Source: Roseateles sp. (GTDB lineage: Bacteria; Pseudomonadota; Gammaproteobacteria; Burkholderiales; Burkholderiaceae_C). From it: a stretch of DNA of 64,000 nt. Shown here piece after piece: positions 27,169 to 35,437 of this stretch. The notes below the pieces were generated by a model. That model did no database searches, was not told the DNA's origin, and worked only from the letters and a program-made list of their open reading frames with translations. How positions within the stretch are numbered: the stretch's first letter is position 1; each line of letters starts with the position of its first letter. The DNA lies in NCBI GenBank assembly GCA_016790285.1, contig JAEUPJ010000020.1:62001-126000 (forward strand), in the 5' to 3' direction. The position numbers were made by a program, and so were the translations under genes.

Positions 27169-28602
27169 TCAGTGGGTCGAAGAGGGCACCTTGGACACCG
27201 GTGCCGGGATGTGCCGGACCACAAAGGCCAGCACAAGGAACAAGGCCAAGGCCAGCAGCACGGCCCCCGTCGACAGGGCCATGCTGATGCGGTGAGACAG
27301 CTCGACGACGCCGGCTGTGCCTGCGGGCACGGTGCTGCTGGCGAAGGCCACCACGAGGATGGACAGCCCCAGGGCACCACCCAGCTGGTGGGCCACGCCG
27401 ACGAGGCCGGAGGCCGACCCGGCATCCCGGGGCTGCACACCGGCGACGCCGGAGATGGTCAGCAGTGACAGGGAGGCACCCATGCCCGCGCCGACCAGCA
27501 CCATGGGCAGGGCCACGCCCAGCAGGAACGGGGAGTCCGCCCGCACCTGGCCGAGCCAGGCCATGCCCACCAGCGAGATGAAGATGGCAGCGGGCAGCAC
27601 CACATGCGCACCCACGCGGCGCACCAGCCTGGGCGCGGCCAGCGCACCGAGAAAGTTGACCAGCATCGACGGGAAGAAGGCGATGCCGGCCAAGAGCGGT
27701 CGCATGCCCAGCACGCCTTGGAGGTACTGGGTCGAGTAGAAGAAAAAGCCCATCGCGGCGCCGACGAACAGCACGCGGGCCGCGTTGGCGCTGGAGCGCT
27801 GCGCGCTGGCGAAAAGCCGCAGCGGCAGGATGGGCTGCTTGGCGTGCCGCTCGGCCCGCACGAACAGCGCGACGAGCACCACGCCGGCCGCCAGCGGCAC
27901 GGCGGTGCCGGCATGCAGCCAGCTCTCCTCCGCAGCGTGCACCAGCCCGTACACCAGGGCGACGACGCCGAACGTGGAGAAGGTGGCGCCTGCGAGGTCG
28001 AAGCGACCGGGCTGCTGCGGCGTCTCGGCGATGTAGCGGCGCGCGGCCCAGATCAGCACCGCGCCGATGGGCACGTTGATGAAGAAGCCCGCGCGCCAGG
28101 ACACCAGGTCTGCGACCACACCGCCCGCCACCAGGCCGATGCTCGCGGTGATGCCGCCGACGGCCCCGTACCAGCCCAGCACCCGGTTGCGCTCGGGGCC
28201 CTCGGGGTAGCTGGTGGACAGCAGGGCCAGCGTCGCCGGCGCCAGGATGGCCGCGCCGGCCCCCTGGATCGCGCGCGAGACGATGAGCCAGGCCGGCGAC
28301 ATGGCCAGCCCGATCGCCAGCGAGGCCGCCGTGAAGATGGCCAGGCCCGCCATGAAGACGCGCTGCCGACCCAGCAGGTCACCCGCGCGCGCGCCCAGCA
28401 GCATCAGGCCGCCGAACGCCAGCGCGTAGGCGTTCTGCACCCAGGACAGTCCCACGGTCGAGAACCCCAGCCCCGCACGGATGGCCGGCAGGCCGGTGAT
28501 GACGATCGAGTTGTCGATCACGATCATGGCGTAGCTCACCAGCACGAGGGCCAGCATGGCGCCTCGATGCGGGTGGGCCTGGGAGTGGGTTGCCGTGGAC
28601 AT
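27169..28602 (-). CDS. MFS transporter, DHA2 type
   Basis: A 477-residue inner-membrane pump with about 14 hydrophobic helices. Motif A region: [15 protein letters not shown]. Motif C region: [20 protein letters not shown]. The asymmetric [18 protein letters not shown] at the first helix is typical of multidrug exporters of the EmrB/QacA group. It lies 13 bases upstream of the molybdenum hydroxylase small subunit on the same strand, so it may export a product or protect against the substrate of that enzyme. Only the general family is certain. Confidence 0.9.
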   Translation of the reverse strand: MSTATHSQAHPHRGAMLALVLVSYAMIVIDNSIVITGLPAIRAGLGFSTVGLSWVQNAYALAFGGLMLLGARAGDLLGRQRVFMAGLAIFTAASLAIGLAMSPAWLIVSRAIQGAGAAILAPATLALLSTSYPEGPERNRVLGWYGAVGGITASIGLVAGGVVADLVSWRAGFFINVPIGAVLIWAARRYIAETPQQPGRFDLAGATFSTFGVVALVYGLVHAAEESWLHAGTAVPLAAGVVLVALFVRAERHAKQPILPLRLFASAQRSSANAARVLFVGAAMGFFFYSTQYLQGVLGMRPLLAGIAFFPSMLVNFLGALAAPRLVRRVGAHVVLPAAIFISLVGMAWLGQVRADSPFLLGVALPMVLVGAGMGASLSLLTISGVAGVQPRDAGSASGLVGVAHQLGGALGLSILVVAFASSTVPAGTAGVVELSHRISMALSTGAVLLALALFLVLAFVVRHIPAPVSKVPSSTH

Positions 28603-28715
28603 GGTGTGCTCAGCTTGTTCTGGCGAGCAGGCTTTCGCTCGCGCTGAAAGGTCCCGCCCAGGCCCGCCTTGTGGACGAGCTCGGGCGGGCAGGCCGGGGG
28701 TGGGCCCGTTCGGAA

Positions 28716-29549
28716 TCAGCCCGGTGTCGGCAGCTTGCCGGCGCGCATCGCAGCGATGACGCCACCGTCGATCAGCAGGTCGCTGCCGGTGATGAAGCCG
28801 GCATCCGGCCCGAGCAGGAAGGACGCGGCCGTGGCGATCTCATCCGGCGGCGCCATGCGCTTGCTGGGCGATGCCTCGACCATGGCCTGATAGATGTGGC
28901 CGATCTCGGATTCGAGTTCATGGCGAGCGAGCGGCGTGACGATGATGCCGGGGCTGATGCAGTTGACCCGGGCGCCTCGCGCGCCCCAGGTCATGGCCGA
29001 GGCCTGGACGCGCAGGATGTTGGCGCGCTTGGACAGCATGTACGCGACCAGCGTGTTCGGAATCTTGTCGGCCTGCAGCATGGGCAGCTTCAGCAGCTCC
29101 TCTGTCGGCGTGTGGGCCAGGGCCTGGTCTTGTTCCGGCGGCAGGGCCGGCATCATGTGGCCGGCCATGCTCGAGATCAGCAGACCCGAGCCGCCCGGGG
29201 CGATGACGCGCTCGAATTCGTCGAACACCACGGCGGAGCCATAGAGGTCCACGGCGAGGATCCGATCGACCGGGGCCATGTTGGGAGAAACGCCCGCGGT
29301 GTTCACGACCTGGACGACGGCGCCGAGGCTGGCGGCGTGGGCCGCCAGCTTGGCGACCGAGGCCCGGTCGGACACGTCGACCAGCTGGGTCTCGACGGTG
29401 TAGCTCGCACCGCGCAGATCCTGGGCGGCGGCCTGCAGCGTCTTCTCGCTGTAGTCGGCCAGCAGCACGGTCTTGCCGACGCCCTGGCGGCGTGCGATGG
29501 CAATGCCGATGCCGCCGGCGCCGATGATGACGATCACGTCCTTCTTCAT
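28716..29549 (-). CDS. SDR-family oxidoreductase (paralogue A)
   Basis: A 277-residue SDR with an unusual glycine motif, IGAGGIGIAIARR, in place of TGxxxGxG, and NTAG in place of NNAG. The catalytic residues are AYMLSKRAN, with Tyr and Lys present. It ends in GSDLLIDGGVIAAM, the C-terminal SDR signature. It shares most of its motifs with the SDR at 31033, on the other side of the AraC gene (INCISPGII / NTISPGII, and APPDEI / GTPDEV equivalents), so the two are paralogues. It lies 113 bases upstream of the MFS gene and 95 bases downstream of the AraC gene, on the same strand. Substrate unknown. Confidence 0.88.
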   Translation of the reverse strand: MKKDVIVIIGAGGIGIAIARRQGVGKTVLLADYSEKTLQAAAQDLRGASYTVETQLVDVSDRASVAKLAAHAASLGAVVQVVNTAGVSPNMAPVDRILAVDLYGSAVVFDEFERVIAPGGSGLLISSMAGHMMPALPPEQDQALAHTPTEELLKLPMLQADKIPNTLVAYMLSKRANILRVQASAMTWGARGARVNCISPGIIVTPLARHELESEIGHIYQAMVEASPSKRMAPPDEIATAASFLLGPDAGFITGSDLLIDGGVIAAMRAGKLPTPG

Positions 29550-29644
29550 TCAGTTTCTCCTTCAGGGATGAGTGCGTCCCTGGCGCTTCGTTCGGAAGCG
29601 CCATGTGCGTGGGGATGGGTTCGCAAGGCCTCGCCTTGCCGGGG

Positions 29645-30616
29645 TCAACTCAGGCGGCTTGCCTGCGCGAGCTGGGCCTCGCGCAGCCGCTTGATGTCTC
29701 GTGCCGGGGGATCGCCGAAGAACCGGCTGTACTCCCGGTTGAACTGGGACTGACTGTCATAGCCAACGCGGTGCCCCGCGGTGGCCGCATCGATGTCTTC
29801 GACCAGCAAGATGCGCCGCGCTTCCTGGAGGCGCAACTGCTTCTGGTACTGCAGCGGGCTCATCGCCGTGATCTGCTTGAACTGGTGGTGGAGCGCGGAG
29901 GTGCTCAGGTGCACCTCCCGCGCCAGGTCGTCCATGCGCACGGTCTCCCGGTAACGCTTGCGCAGAGTCTGGATGACGCGGGCGATGCGTTGGCTGTTGC
30001 TGTCCACCATGGCCAGCTGCATCAGCCGCCAGCCTTGCGGTGACTTGAGCAGCCGGTACAGGATCTCGCGCACGATGAGGGGCGCGAGCGCCGGGATGTC
30101 GTCCTTGCGCTCAAGCAGTCGTGTCAGCCGGATCAAGGGGTCAAGCAGCTCCTCGGTCAGATCCTCGGTGTAGATGCCTCGTTGCGCGACCTTGCCCGGT
30201 GACTTGCTGCTGATCTGCAGCTCCAGCGCCAACTCGGCGATCTCGCGGATGTCGAAGTCGAGCCGCAGGGCGAGGTGGGGCATCTCGGGGCTGGCTTCCA
30301 GGACATGCCCGGTCACCGGCAGGTTCTGTGCGAACACCAGATAGCGGCTGGTGTCATAGACGTACATCTCCTCGCCGAGCAAGACCTGCTTGCTGCCCTG
30401 CGCGATGACGCACAAGGCCGGTTCGTAGACCGTGTGGATCGGCGGATGCGTGTGGGACACCTTGCCCAGGCGCAGTCGGGGAATGGCCGTCTCGTACACG
30501 CCATCGCCGCCGGCCAGCCTGTCGATCTGCGCCGCGAGGGGGGCGCGCAGCAGGGTGACCTGGACCGCCTCATCTGCGTGGGCTGCCCTCAACTTGGAAG
30601 CGGTGCTTGTGACCAT
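29645..30616 (-). CDS. AraC-family transcriptional regulator
   Basis: A 323-residue regulator. The N-terminal half (about 25-190) is the AraC_N cupin-like domain (HPPIHTVYEPALCVIAQGSK), seen in regulators of aldehyde and alcohol metabolism genes such as YqhC. The C-terminal half has two helix-turn-helix units (VRMDDLAREVHLSTSALHHQF and YDSQSQFNREYSRFFGDPP). It sits upstream of the SDR-MFS-molybdenum hydroxylase genes on its own strand and faces the second SDR across a 416-base gap that contains repeated ATCAA/TTGAT boxes. It is the most likely activator of both SDR genes. Confidence 0.9.
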   Translation of the reverse strand: MVTSTASKLRAAHADEAVQVTLLRAPLAAQIDRLAGGDGVYETAIPRLRLGKVSHTHPPIHTVYEPALCVIAQGSKQVLLGEEMYVYDTSRYLVFAQNLPVTGHVLEASPEMPHLALRLDFDIREIAELALELQISSKSPGKVAQRGIYTEDLTEELLDPLIRLTRLLERKDDIPALAPLIVREILYRLLKSPQGWRLMQLAMVDSNSQRIARVIQTLRKRYRETVRMDDLAREVHLSTSALHHQFKQITAMSPLQYQKQLRLQEARRILLVEDIDAATAGHRVGYDSQSQFNREYSRFFGDPPARDIKRLREAQLAQASRLS

Positions 30617-31032
30617 GCCGACAGCTTAAGCAGACCTTGCGCAAAAGTCCTGTGCCGGCGTGGAAGCTTGCAGGATCGTGCAAGGACTGGGCAAGTCTCT
30701 GCAATCGCGGCGCATGCCTGGCGCCATACGGTCACGGGCGGCCTCGCCACACAGTCGATGGATGTCGGTTGAGACCTGGTCGCGCGGCAGCCGATGCGCC
30801 GCGCACGCAAGCGCGCAAGAGTATCAATCTCCGCTTGATGGAGGATCAAGCCAGAGGTGCCTAGCGGGTCGCGGCGGCACTGCATAGAGTGCGGGCCATG
30901 GATCGGGCTTGGACTGAACTGCAGGCCTCGATCAAAGGCTCCGTACAAACGTCCAACGTGCACAGACGGAAAGCTGAACCACAGAGGCCGAGTCTGCTTG
31001 GCCAACTTCGAACCACAAAGCAGGAGTCTGAA
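30617..31032 (+). other. Divergent control region between araC-type gene and SDR
   Basis: No gene is supported in these 416 bases; an open frame from about 30889 is only an upstream extension of the SDR without family features. The region holds the repeat array at 30823-30850. The SDR ribosome binding site is GCAGGAG just before 31033. Confidence 0.6.
30823..30850. promoter_or_regulatory. Alternating ATCAA / TTGAT / ATCAA boxes
   Basis: ATCAA (30823) - 7 bases - TTGAT (30835-30839) - 5 bases - ATCAA(G) (30845-30850). Boxes one and two, and boxes two and three (CTTGAT-GGAGG-ATCAAG), each form an inverted repeat. The layout suggests a multi-site operator for the AraC or the nearby LysR regulator. 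Confidence 0.5.
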
Positions 31033-31860
31033 ATGAAGGATGTTGTTGTCGTCGTAGGAGCCGGCTTTATCGGCCAGGCCATCGCCCGGCGCGTGGGTGC
31101 CGGCAAGCACCTGGTCGTGGCCAACCTGACGCAGGAAAACTCCCAGCAGGTGGCCGATGTGCTGGCCGATGCCGGCTTCGATGTCAGCGCGCATGCGGTG
31201 GACATCACCTCCCGTGAGTCCGTGCAGGCATTGATCCGGCATGCGGCCGCGCAAGGGGCCATCAAAGGTTTGGTGCATGCGGCCGGTGTCTCGCCCTCGC
31301 AGGCCCCCGTCGAGACCATCCTGAAGGTGGACCTGTACGGCACTGCCATGCTGCTCGAGGAGTTCGGCCAGGTCATTGACCGGGGCGGTTCGGGCGTCGT
31401 GATCTCGTCGCAGTCCGGGCATCGGCTGCCGGCGCTGACGCCTGAAGACGACAAGGCCCTGGCGCTCACGCCAAGCGAAGCGCTGCTGTCTCTGAGCCTC
31501 TTGCAGCCCGGGCAGGTCAAGGACACGCTGCATGCTTACCAGCTGTCCAAGCGCGGCAACTCTCTGCGTGTGATGGCCGAGGCCGTGCGCTGGGGCGAGC
31601 GTGGCGCGCGTGTGAACACCATCAGTCCCGGCATCATCATGACGCCACTGGCGAGAGATGAGCTGACCGGGCCGCGAGGTGCGGGCTACCGGCACATGAT
31701 CGAAGCCTGCCCCGTGCGCCGCGCTGGGACGCCGGACGAAGTCGCCAATGTTGCCGCGCTGTTGATGGGGCAGGAGGGCAGCTTCATCACCGGCAGCGAC
31801 TTCCTGATGGACGGTGGCGTCACCTCGGCTTATCGCTTTGGATCACTGGCGAGCGGCTGA
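31033..31860 (+). CDS. SDR-family oxidoreductase (paralogue B)
   Basis: A 275-residue SDR with the same atypical glycine motif class as paralogue A (VGAGFIGQAIARR), HAAG in the NNAG position, catalytic YQLSKRGN, and C-terminal GSDFLMDGGVTSAY. The ATG at 31033 is preceded by GCAGGAG. The 3' end overlaps the end of the convergent LysR gene by 31 bases. Having two related SDRs on opposite sides of one regulator suggests duplicated or sequential steps on related substrates. The atypical cofactor loop could alter NAD/NADP choice. Confidence 0.88.
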   Translation: MKDVVVVVGAGFIGQAIARRVGAGKHLVVANLTQENSQQVADVLADAGFDVSAHAVDITSRESVQALIRHAAAQGAIKGLVHAAGVSPSQAPVETILKVDLYGTAMLLEEFGQVIDRGGSGVVISSQSGHRLPALTPEDDKALALTPSEALLSLSLLQPGQVKDTLHAYQLSKRGNSLRVMAEAVRWGERGARVNTISPGIIMTPLARDELTGPRGAGYRHMIEACPVRRAGTPDEVANVAALLMGQEGSFITGSDFLMDGGVTSAYRFGSLASG

Positions 31861-32840
31861 GTTGCTGGCTTGGCGTGCCTGCGCATTGACGTTGAGTTCA
31901 GCTGCGCCTGATGAAGCTCTTCCGGCGTGAGCATGAACTGGGAGTTTTCCGCCAACCTCTGAACGGCCAGCTCGATGAATTGACGCACGCGCTGGGTTTG
32001 CGTCTTGCGGCTGCCGTAGTAGAGGTAGAGCCGCATGGTGTCCACCATGTGCTCGGGCAGGATCGGCACCAGGCGCCCGGCGCGGATGTGCGACGCCGCC
32101 GACATGGCAGAGACCTGGGCGACGACCTGCCCCGTCAAGGCGGCCTCGAGTTCCAGGTCGATGTCGTTGGTCGCTAGGGTTGGCGGCATGCGGCGCTGAA
32201 TGACCTCGCCGTCCACGTTGACGTACCAGGGCAGCGTCTGGCCCGTCGCGGGGTGGCGGAAGACGCTGCAACGATGGGACCCAAGCGCTTCGAGGGAGTC
32301 CGGCCATCCGTACCTGGCCAGGTAGTCCGGCGCGGCGCAGATCAAGAGTTGGATGCGGAACAGCGGCCTGGCGATCAGGCCGTCTTCCGGGGGCGAGCCA
32401 ATCCGGAACCCGATGTCCACCCGATCATTCACCCAATTGCCGATGCCGTCGTCCAGTTGAACATCGGGCTCGACCTCAGGGTGCGTGGCGCAGAACTCGT
32501 CCAGCACGGGCCACAAGATCGAGGCGAAGCCCGACCGGGGTGCCACGATCCGCAGGGGGCCAGCCGTCGAGTCCTTCGACGCGCGGACTCTTTGCAAAGC
32601 ACGCTCAAGTGCATCCAAGGCCGGGCGCGTCGCCTCGAGCAACTGCTGCCCTTCGTCGGTGAGCGACAAGCTGCGCGTCGTACGGTGCAGCAGGCGTGCG
32701 CCGAGGTGCTCTTCCAGCTGGGCGACGGCCTGGCTCGCGGCTTGCGGCGTCACGCCCTGGGCAGCTGCCGCGCGGCGCAGGCTGCCGAGTTCGGCGGCCT
32801 TGGCGAACATTTCGATCGCGCGCAGTTCATTGATCGGCAT
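31830..32840 (-). CDS. LysR-family transcriptional regulator
   Basis: A 336-residue regulator. The winged helix-turn-helix is at residues 1-65 (MFAKAAELGSLRRAAAAQG, then VTPQAASQAVAQLEEHLGARL), followed by the periplasmic-binding-like effector domain (about 90-300). The C-terminus is longer than usual, with about 25 extra polar residues that lie over the end of the SDR gene. LysR proteins usually control a divergent neighbour. The sequence facing it is only a broken sugar-kinase fragment, so its present target is unclear. The SDR next door is a candidate. Confidence 0.9.
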   Translation of the reverse strand: MPINELRAIEMFAKAAELGSLRRAAAAQGVTPQAASQAVAQLEEHLGARLLHRTTRSLSLTDEGQQLLEATRPALDALERALQRVRASKDSTAGPLRIVAPRSGFASILWPVLDEFCATHPEVEPDVQLDDGIGNWVNDRVDIGFRIGSPPEDGLIARPLFRIQLLICAAPDYLARYGWPDSLEALGSHRCSVFRHPATGQTLPWYVNVDGEVIQRRMPPTLATNDIDLELEAALTGQVVAQVSAMSAASHIRAGRLVPILPEHMVDTMRLYLYYGSRKTQTQRVRQFIELAVQRLAENSQFMLTPEELHQAQLNSTSMRRHAKPATQPLASDPKR

Positions 32841-32914
32841 GGGGGTGACAGGGCTGTAAACCGGGGCAAATTCTCAAGCGCTGGTTGCGTCTGAAGAAAG
32901 CGAGCGAGACCTAG

Positions 32915-33151
32915 TCGGTCGCTGCAGCGACGCTTACCGTCGGTGCCGGCGACACATTCCAAGCGGCGTTGCTCACCTGGCTCGGGGAGCATGGCTTGCT
33001 TTCGGCCGAGGGCGTGGGTTCACTCGCTGCCGCGCAGCTGCGTCAGGCGCTCGAGTTCGCGTCGACAGCAGCGTCCATCACGTGTACCAAACTTGGTGCT
33101 GATCTTCCTCGCCGCTCGGAACTTCGAACGCTGCTCGCGTCAAGTCGGTAG
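32915..33151 (+). pseudogene. 3' remnant of a PfkB-family sugar kinase (fructokinase-like)
   Basis: The plus-strand frame from just after an in-frame TAG (32912-32914) to the TAG at 33149 encodes about 78 residues. They begin with the PfkB active-site signature TVGAGDTFQAALLTWL (the catalytic Asp is in GAGD) and continue through FASTAASITCTKLGADLPRR, the usual end of the family. About 220 residues that should precede this (substrate lid, N-terminal sheet) are absent and no start codon suits. It is therefore a decayed or truncated fructokinase-type gene, left at the junction between the LysR gene and the RND cluster. Confidence 0.85.
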
Positions 33152-33190
33152 GTGCGTTTCGCTGCCAGCCGCATGCAGCTTGTACTGCCG

Positions 33191-34654
33191 TCAGTCGGCA
33201 ACTGCAAGCCGGGGATCTTGAACAGTCCAGCCACCGCCGAGCGACTTGAAGGCAAGGATGGCTGCCCGCGCAGACTCGGTGCGCGCAAGCACTTCCGCAT
33301 CCGCAGCTCGCAGCACCGCCTTGTCCGCCTGAAGTAGTTCAATCTGGCTTAATGTTCCGCGCTGAAGGGCCGCCTCGGTGCTTGCGCGGGCATTCCGAAG
33401 TGATGCTGTTGCCGCCGCGATGGCTGAGGCTTGCTCGGTGCGACGCTCCATCGTGTAGACCGAGGTCTCGACGTCTTCGGTGGCCCTGAGTGCCGCCAAC
33501 TTGAAGGCGGCCAGCGCCTCGGCCTCCTGGCCCTTGGCTTGATCGATCTGGGCGTTGATCCGGCCGAAGTCGAACAGTCGCCAGCGTAGGCCGAGGCTCG
33601 CAGCGGATTGGTTGGCACCGTTGCTGAACAGGTTGCCGCCAGTCAGCGTGGTCGCGCTGCCCAACAGGGCATTGAGCGACAGCTTGGGGTAGTACTCCGC
33701 CACGGCAACGCCGATACGGGCGGTGGCCGAGGCTAGGCGCCGTTCGGCAACGATCAAGTCGGGGCGACGGCGCAGCAGGTCGGCGGGCGTGCCGACGGCA
33801 TTCAGGCTCGGTGGCGTGGGCAGGCCCGCTGGCTCGGACAGTTCGGCCCGATGCGAGCCGATGGGCGTGCCCAGCAGAACGTCCAGCGCGTTCAGAGCCC
33901 CTTCCAGTGCGGCCTCCAGCGCGGGCACAGCAGCTCTCGCCTCTGACGCGCTGGCTTCCGCTTGCCGGACCGTGCTGTCCGCGGCGAGCCCCTTCAGGTT
34001 GAGCAGCCTGACCTTGGCCAGGATGCCCTCCTCGGTCTTGACTTGGTCCTGGGCGATCGCGAGGCGCGCCTGCAGCCCGCGAATTTGGACGTAGACGTCA
34101 GCCGTCGCAGCTGCGACGGTCAGTCGTACCGCAGCGATACCAGCCTCAGAGGCCTGGTACTCCGCGAGCGCGGATTCGCGCTCCCGGCGCAAGCCGCCGG
34201 CGATGTCCAGCTCCCAGCTGGCGCTGGCGTTGACTTCGTACGAACTGCCGGAGCGGTCGAAGTTCGGCGTGCTGTTCAACACACGACCTAGCGGGGTCTC
34301 CACAGACTGATAGGACTTTGCAGCCTGGCCGGAGACGGCGCCGATCGGCGCCATCGCAGCACCTGCGGCTGCAACGCCGGCCCGTGCTTGAGCGGAGCGC
34401 GCGGTCGCCTGGGCCAAGTCGAGGTTCTGGCTCAAGGCTTCGCTGATGAGCTGGGTGAGCAAGGGGTCGTGAAATCCCGTCCACCAGGACGCCAGCTCCT
34501 CGGCGTCCACTGCTTTCTGGCGCTTCAGGGCCGCGCTGCCGTGAAAGCTGTCCGCGACTGCTTTTGGTGGTGTCACATAGTTCGGGCCGACCGCGCAGCC
34601 GCTGAAAAGGAGGCTGGCTGCAACAGAGAGGGCGAGAGCGGGGGTACGAGGCAT
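33191..34654 (-). CDS. RND efflux outer-membrane factor, NodT-type lipoprotein
   Basis: A 487-residue TolC-like outer-membrane channel with a lipoprotein signal (lipobox LLFSGC, then AVGPNY), standard for NodT/OprM-type factors. It contains two repeats of the OEP domain; SWWTGFHDPLLTQLISEAL starts the first and the RRRPDLIVAERRLASATARI segment is highly typical. The ATG at 34654 (MPRTPALAL) gives a proper signal peptide; an ATG 33 bases upstream lies within the operator. It is divergent from the TetR gene and completes the adaptor-pump pair on the other strand. Confidence 0.93.
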   Translation of the reverse strand: MPRTPALALSVAASLLFSGCAVGPNYVTPPKAVADSFHGSAALKRQKAVDAEELASWWTGFHDPLLTQLISEALSQNLDLAQATARSAQARAGVAAAGAAMAPIGAVSGQAAKSYQSVETPLGRVLNSTPNFDRSGSSYEVNASASWELDIAGGLRRERESALAEYQASEAGIAAVRLTVAAATADVYVQIRGLQARLAIAQDQVKTEEGILAKVRLLNLKGLAADSTVRQAEASASEARAAVPALEAALEGALNALDVLLGTPIGSHRAELSEPAGLPTPPSLNAVGTPADLLRRRPDLIVAERRLASATARIGVAVAEYYPKLSLNALLGSATTLTGGNLFSNGANQSAASLGLRWRLFDFGRINAQIDQAKGQEAEALAAFKLAALRATEDVETSVYTMERRTEQASAIAAATASLRNARASTEAALQRGTLSQIELLQADKAVLRAADAEVLARTESARAAILAFKSLGGGWTVQDPRLAVAD

Positions 34655-34678
34655 GTCGGTTCGTCCGTCGGCGAGAGT

Positions 34679-34704
34679 GGTGACCATATTACCAAACGGT
34701 CACC
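34679..34704. promoter_or_regulatory. Operator between outer-membrane factor and tetR
   Basis: GGTGACC-N12-GGTCACC, an inverted repeat centred in the 88-base divergent intergenic region. The core GTGAC-N14-GTCAC recurs with the same spacing upstream of the adaptor gene. It is the likely binding site of the adjacent TetR protein. Confidence 0.7.
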
Positions 34705-34742
34705 ATTTGTCCAGTCGCTCTGGGTCGCGTAAGCTTCGCGGC

Positions 34743-35360
34743 ATGAGCAACACGAGCGTCTATCCAGTGTCGGCACGCGGGCCGGCAGAGCACGAAGTGC
34801 GGGGCCAGATCGTCCAGGCGGCCACGGAGCACTTCAGCCGTTACGGCTACGAGAAGACGACCGTCTCCGATGTGGCGAAGGCCGTTGGCTTCTCGAAGGC
34901 CTACATCTACAAGTTCTTCGAGTCCAAGCAGGCCATTGGGGAACTGATCTGTGCCAACTGCCTGCGGGAGATCGAGGGGGAGGTCATCACCGCCATTCAG
35001 AGCGTCGATGCGCCGGCGGAGAAGTTGCGCCGGATGTTCAAGGCATGCACAGAGGCGAGCCTTCGTCTGTTCTTCCAGGATCGCAAGCTCTACGACATCG
35101 CAGCGTCTGCGGCGACTGAGCGTTGGCAGTCGGTGATCGCCTATGAAGAGAGAGTCCAGAAGCTGATCAGCGAAGTGATCCAGCAGGGGCGACAGAGTGG
35201 TGACTTCGAGCGCAAGACACCCTTGGACGAGGCGGTGATGGCGATCTACCTGGTGATGCGGCCCTACATGAACCCGCTGCTGCTCCAGCACAACTTCGAG
35301 AACACCGAGCACGCCCCGATGCTTCTCTCCAGCCTCGTGCTCCGCAGCCTATCCCCTTGA
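34743..35360 (+). CDS. TetR-family repressor of the RND pump
   Basis: A 205-residue TetR-family regulator. The helix-turn-helix covers about residues 20-65 (QIVQAATEHFSRYGYEKTTV, then SDVAKAVGFSKAYIYKFFES). The C-terminal domain is of the AcrR-like C-terminal type seen beside RND pumps. It lies between the divergent outer-membrane factor gene and the adaptor-pump operon, with an identical-spacing inverted repeat in front of each transcription unit. Control of all three parts, with relief by a pump substrate, is the obvious inference. Confidence 0.92.
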   Translation: MSNTSVYPVSARGPAEHEVRGQIVQAATEHFSRYGYEKTTVSDVAKAVGFSKAYIYKFFESKQAIGELICANCLREIEGEVITAIQSVDAPAEKLRRMFKACTEASLRLFFQDRKLYDIAASAATERWQSVIAYEERVQKLISEVIQQGRQSGDFERKTPLDEAVMAIYLVMRPYMNPLLLQHNFENTEHAPMLLSSLVLRSLSP

Positions 35361-35368
35361 AGATGCAA

Positions 35369-35394
35369 TGTGACTGTTGACTGAATTGGTCACA
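35369..35394. promoter_or_regulatory. Operator upstream of the adaptor-pump operon
   Basis: TGTGAC-N14-GTCACA, the same GTGAC-N14-GTCAC core and spacing as the site at 34679. It begins 8 bases after the tetR stop and ends 43 bases before the adaptor start codon, so the operon has its own controlled promoter. Confidence 0.7.
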
Positions 35395-35437
35395 AGTTCC
35401 AGAATGAAAGGGCAAAACTTTCATCGAAGGGACTTCC

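Noticed and set aside
24366-27287. 973-residue plus-strand open frame antisense to the molybdenum hydroxylase
   Set aside because: Composition is that of an antisense frame (His/Arg/Gly-rich), with no motif; the minus-strand genes are complete.
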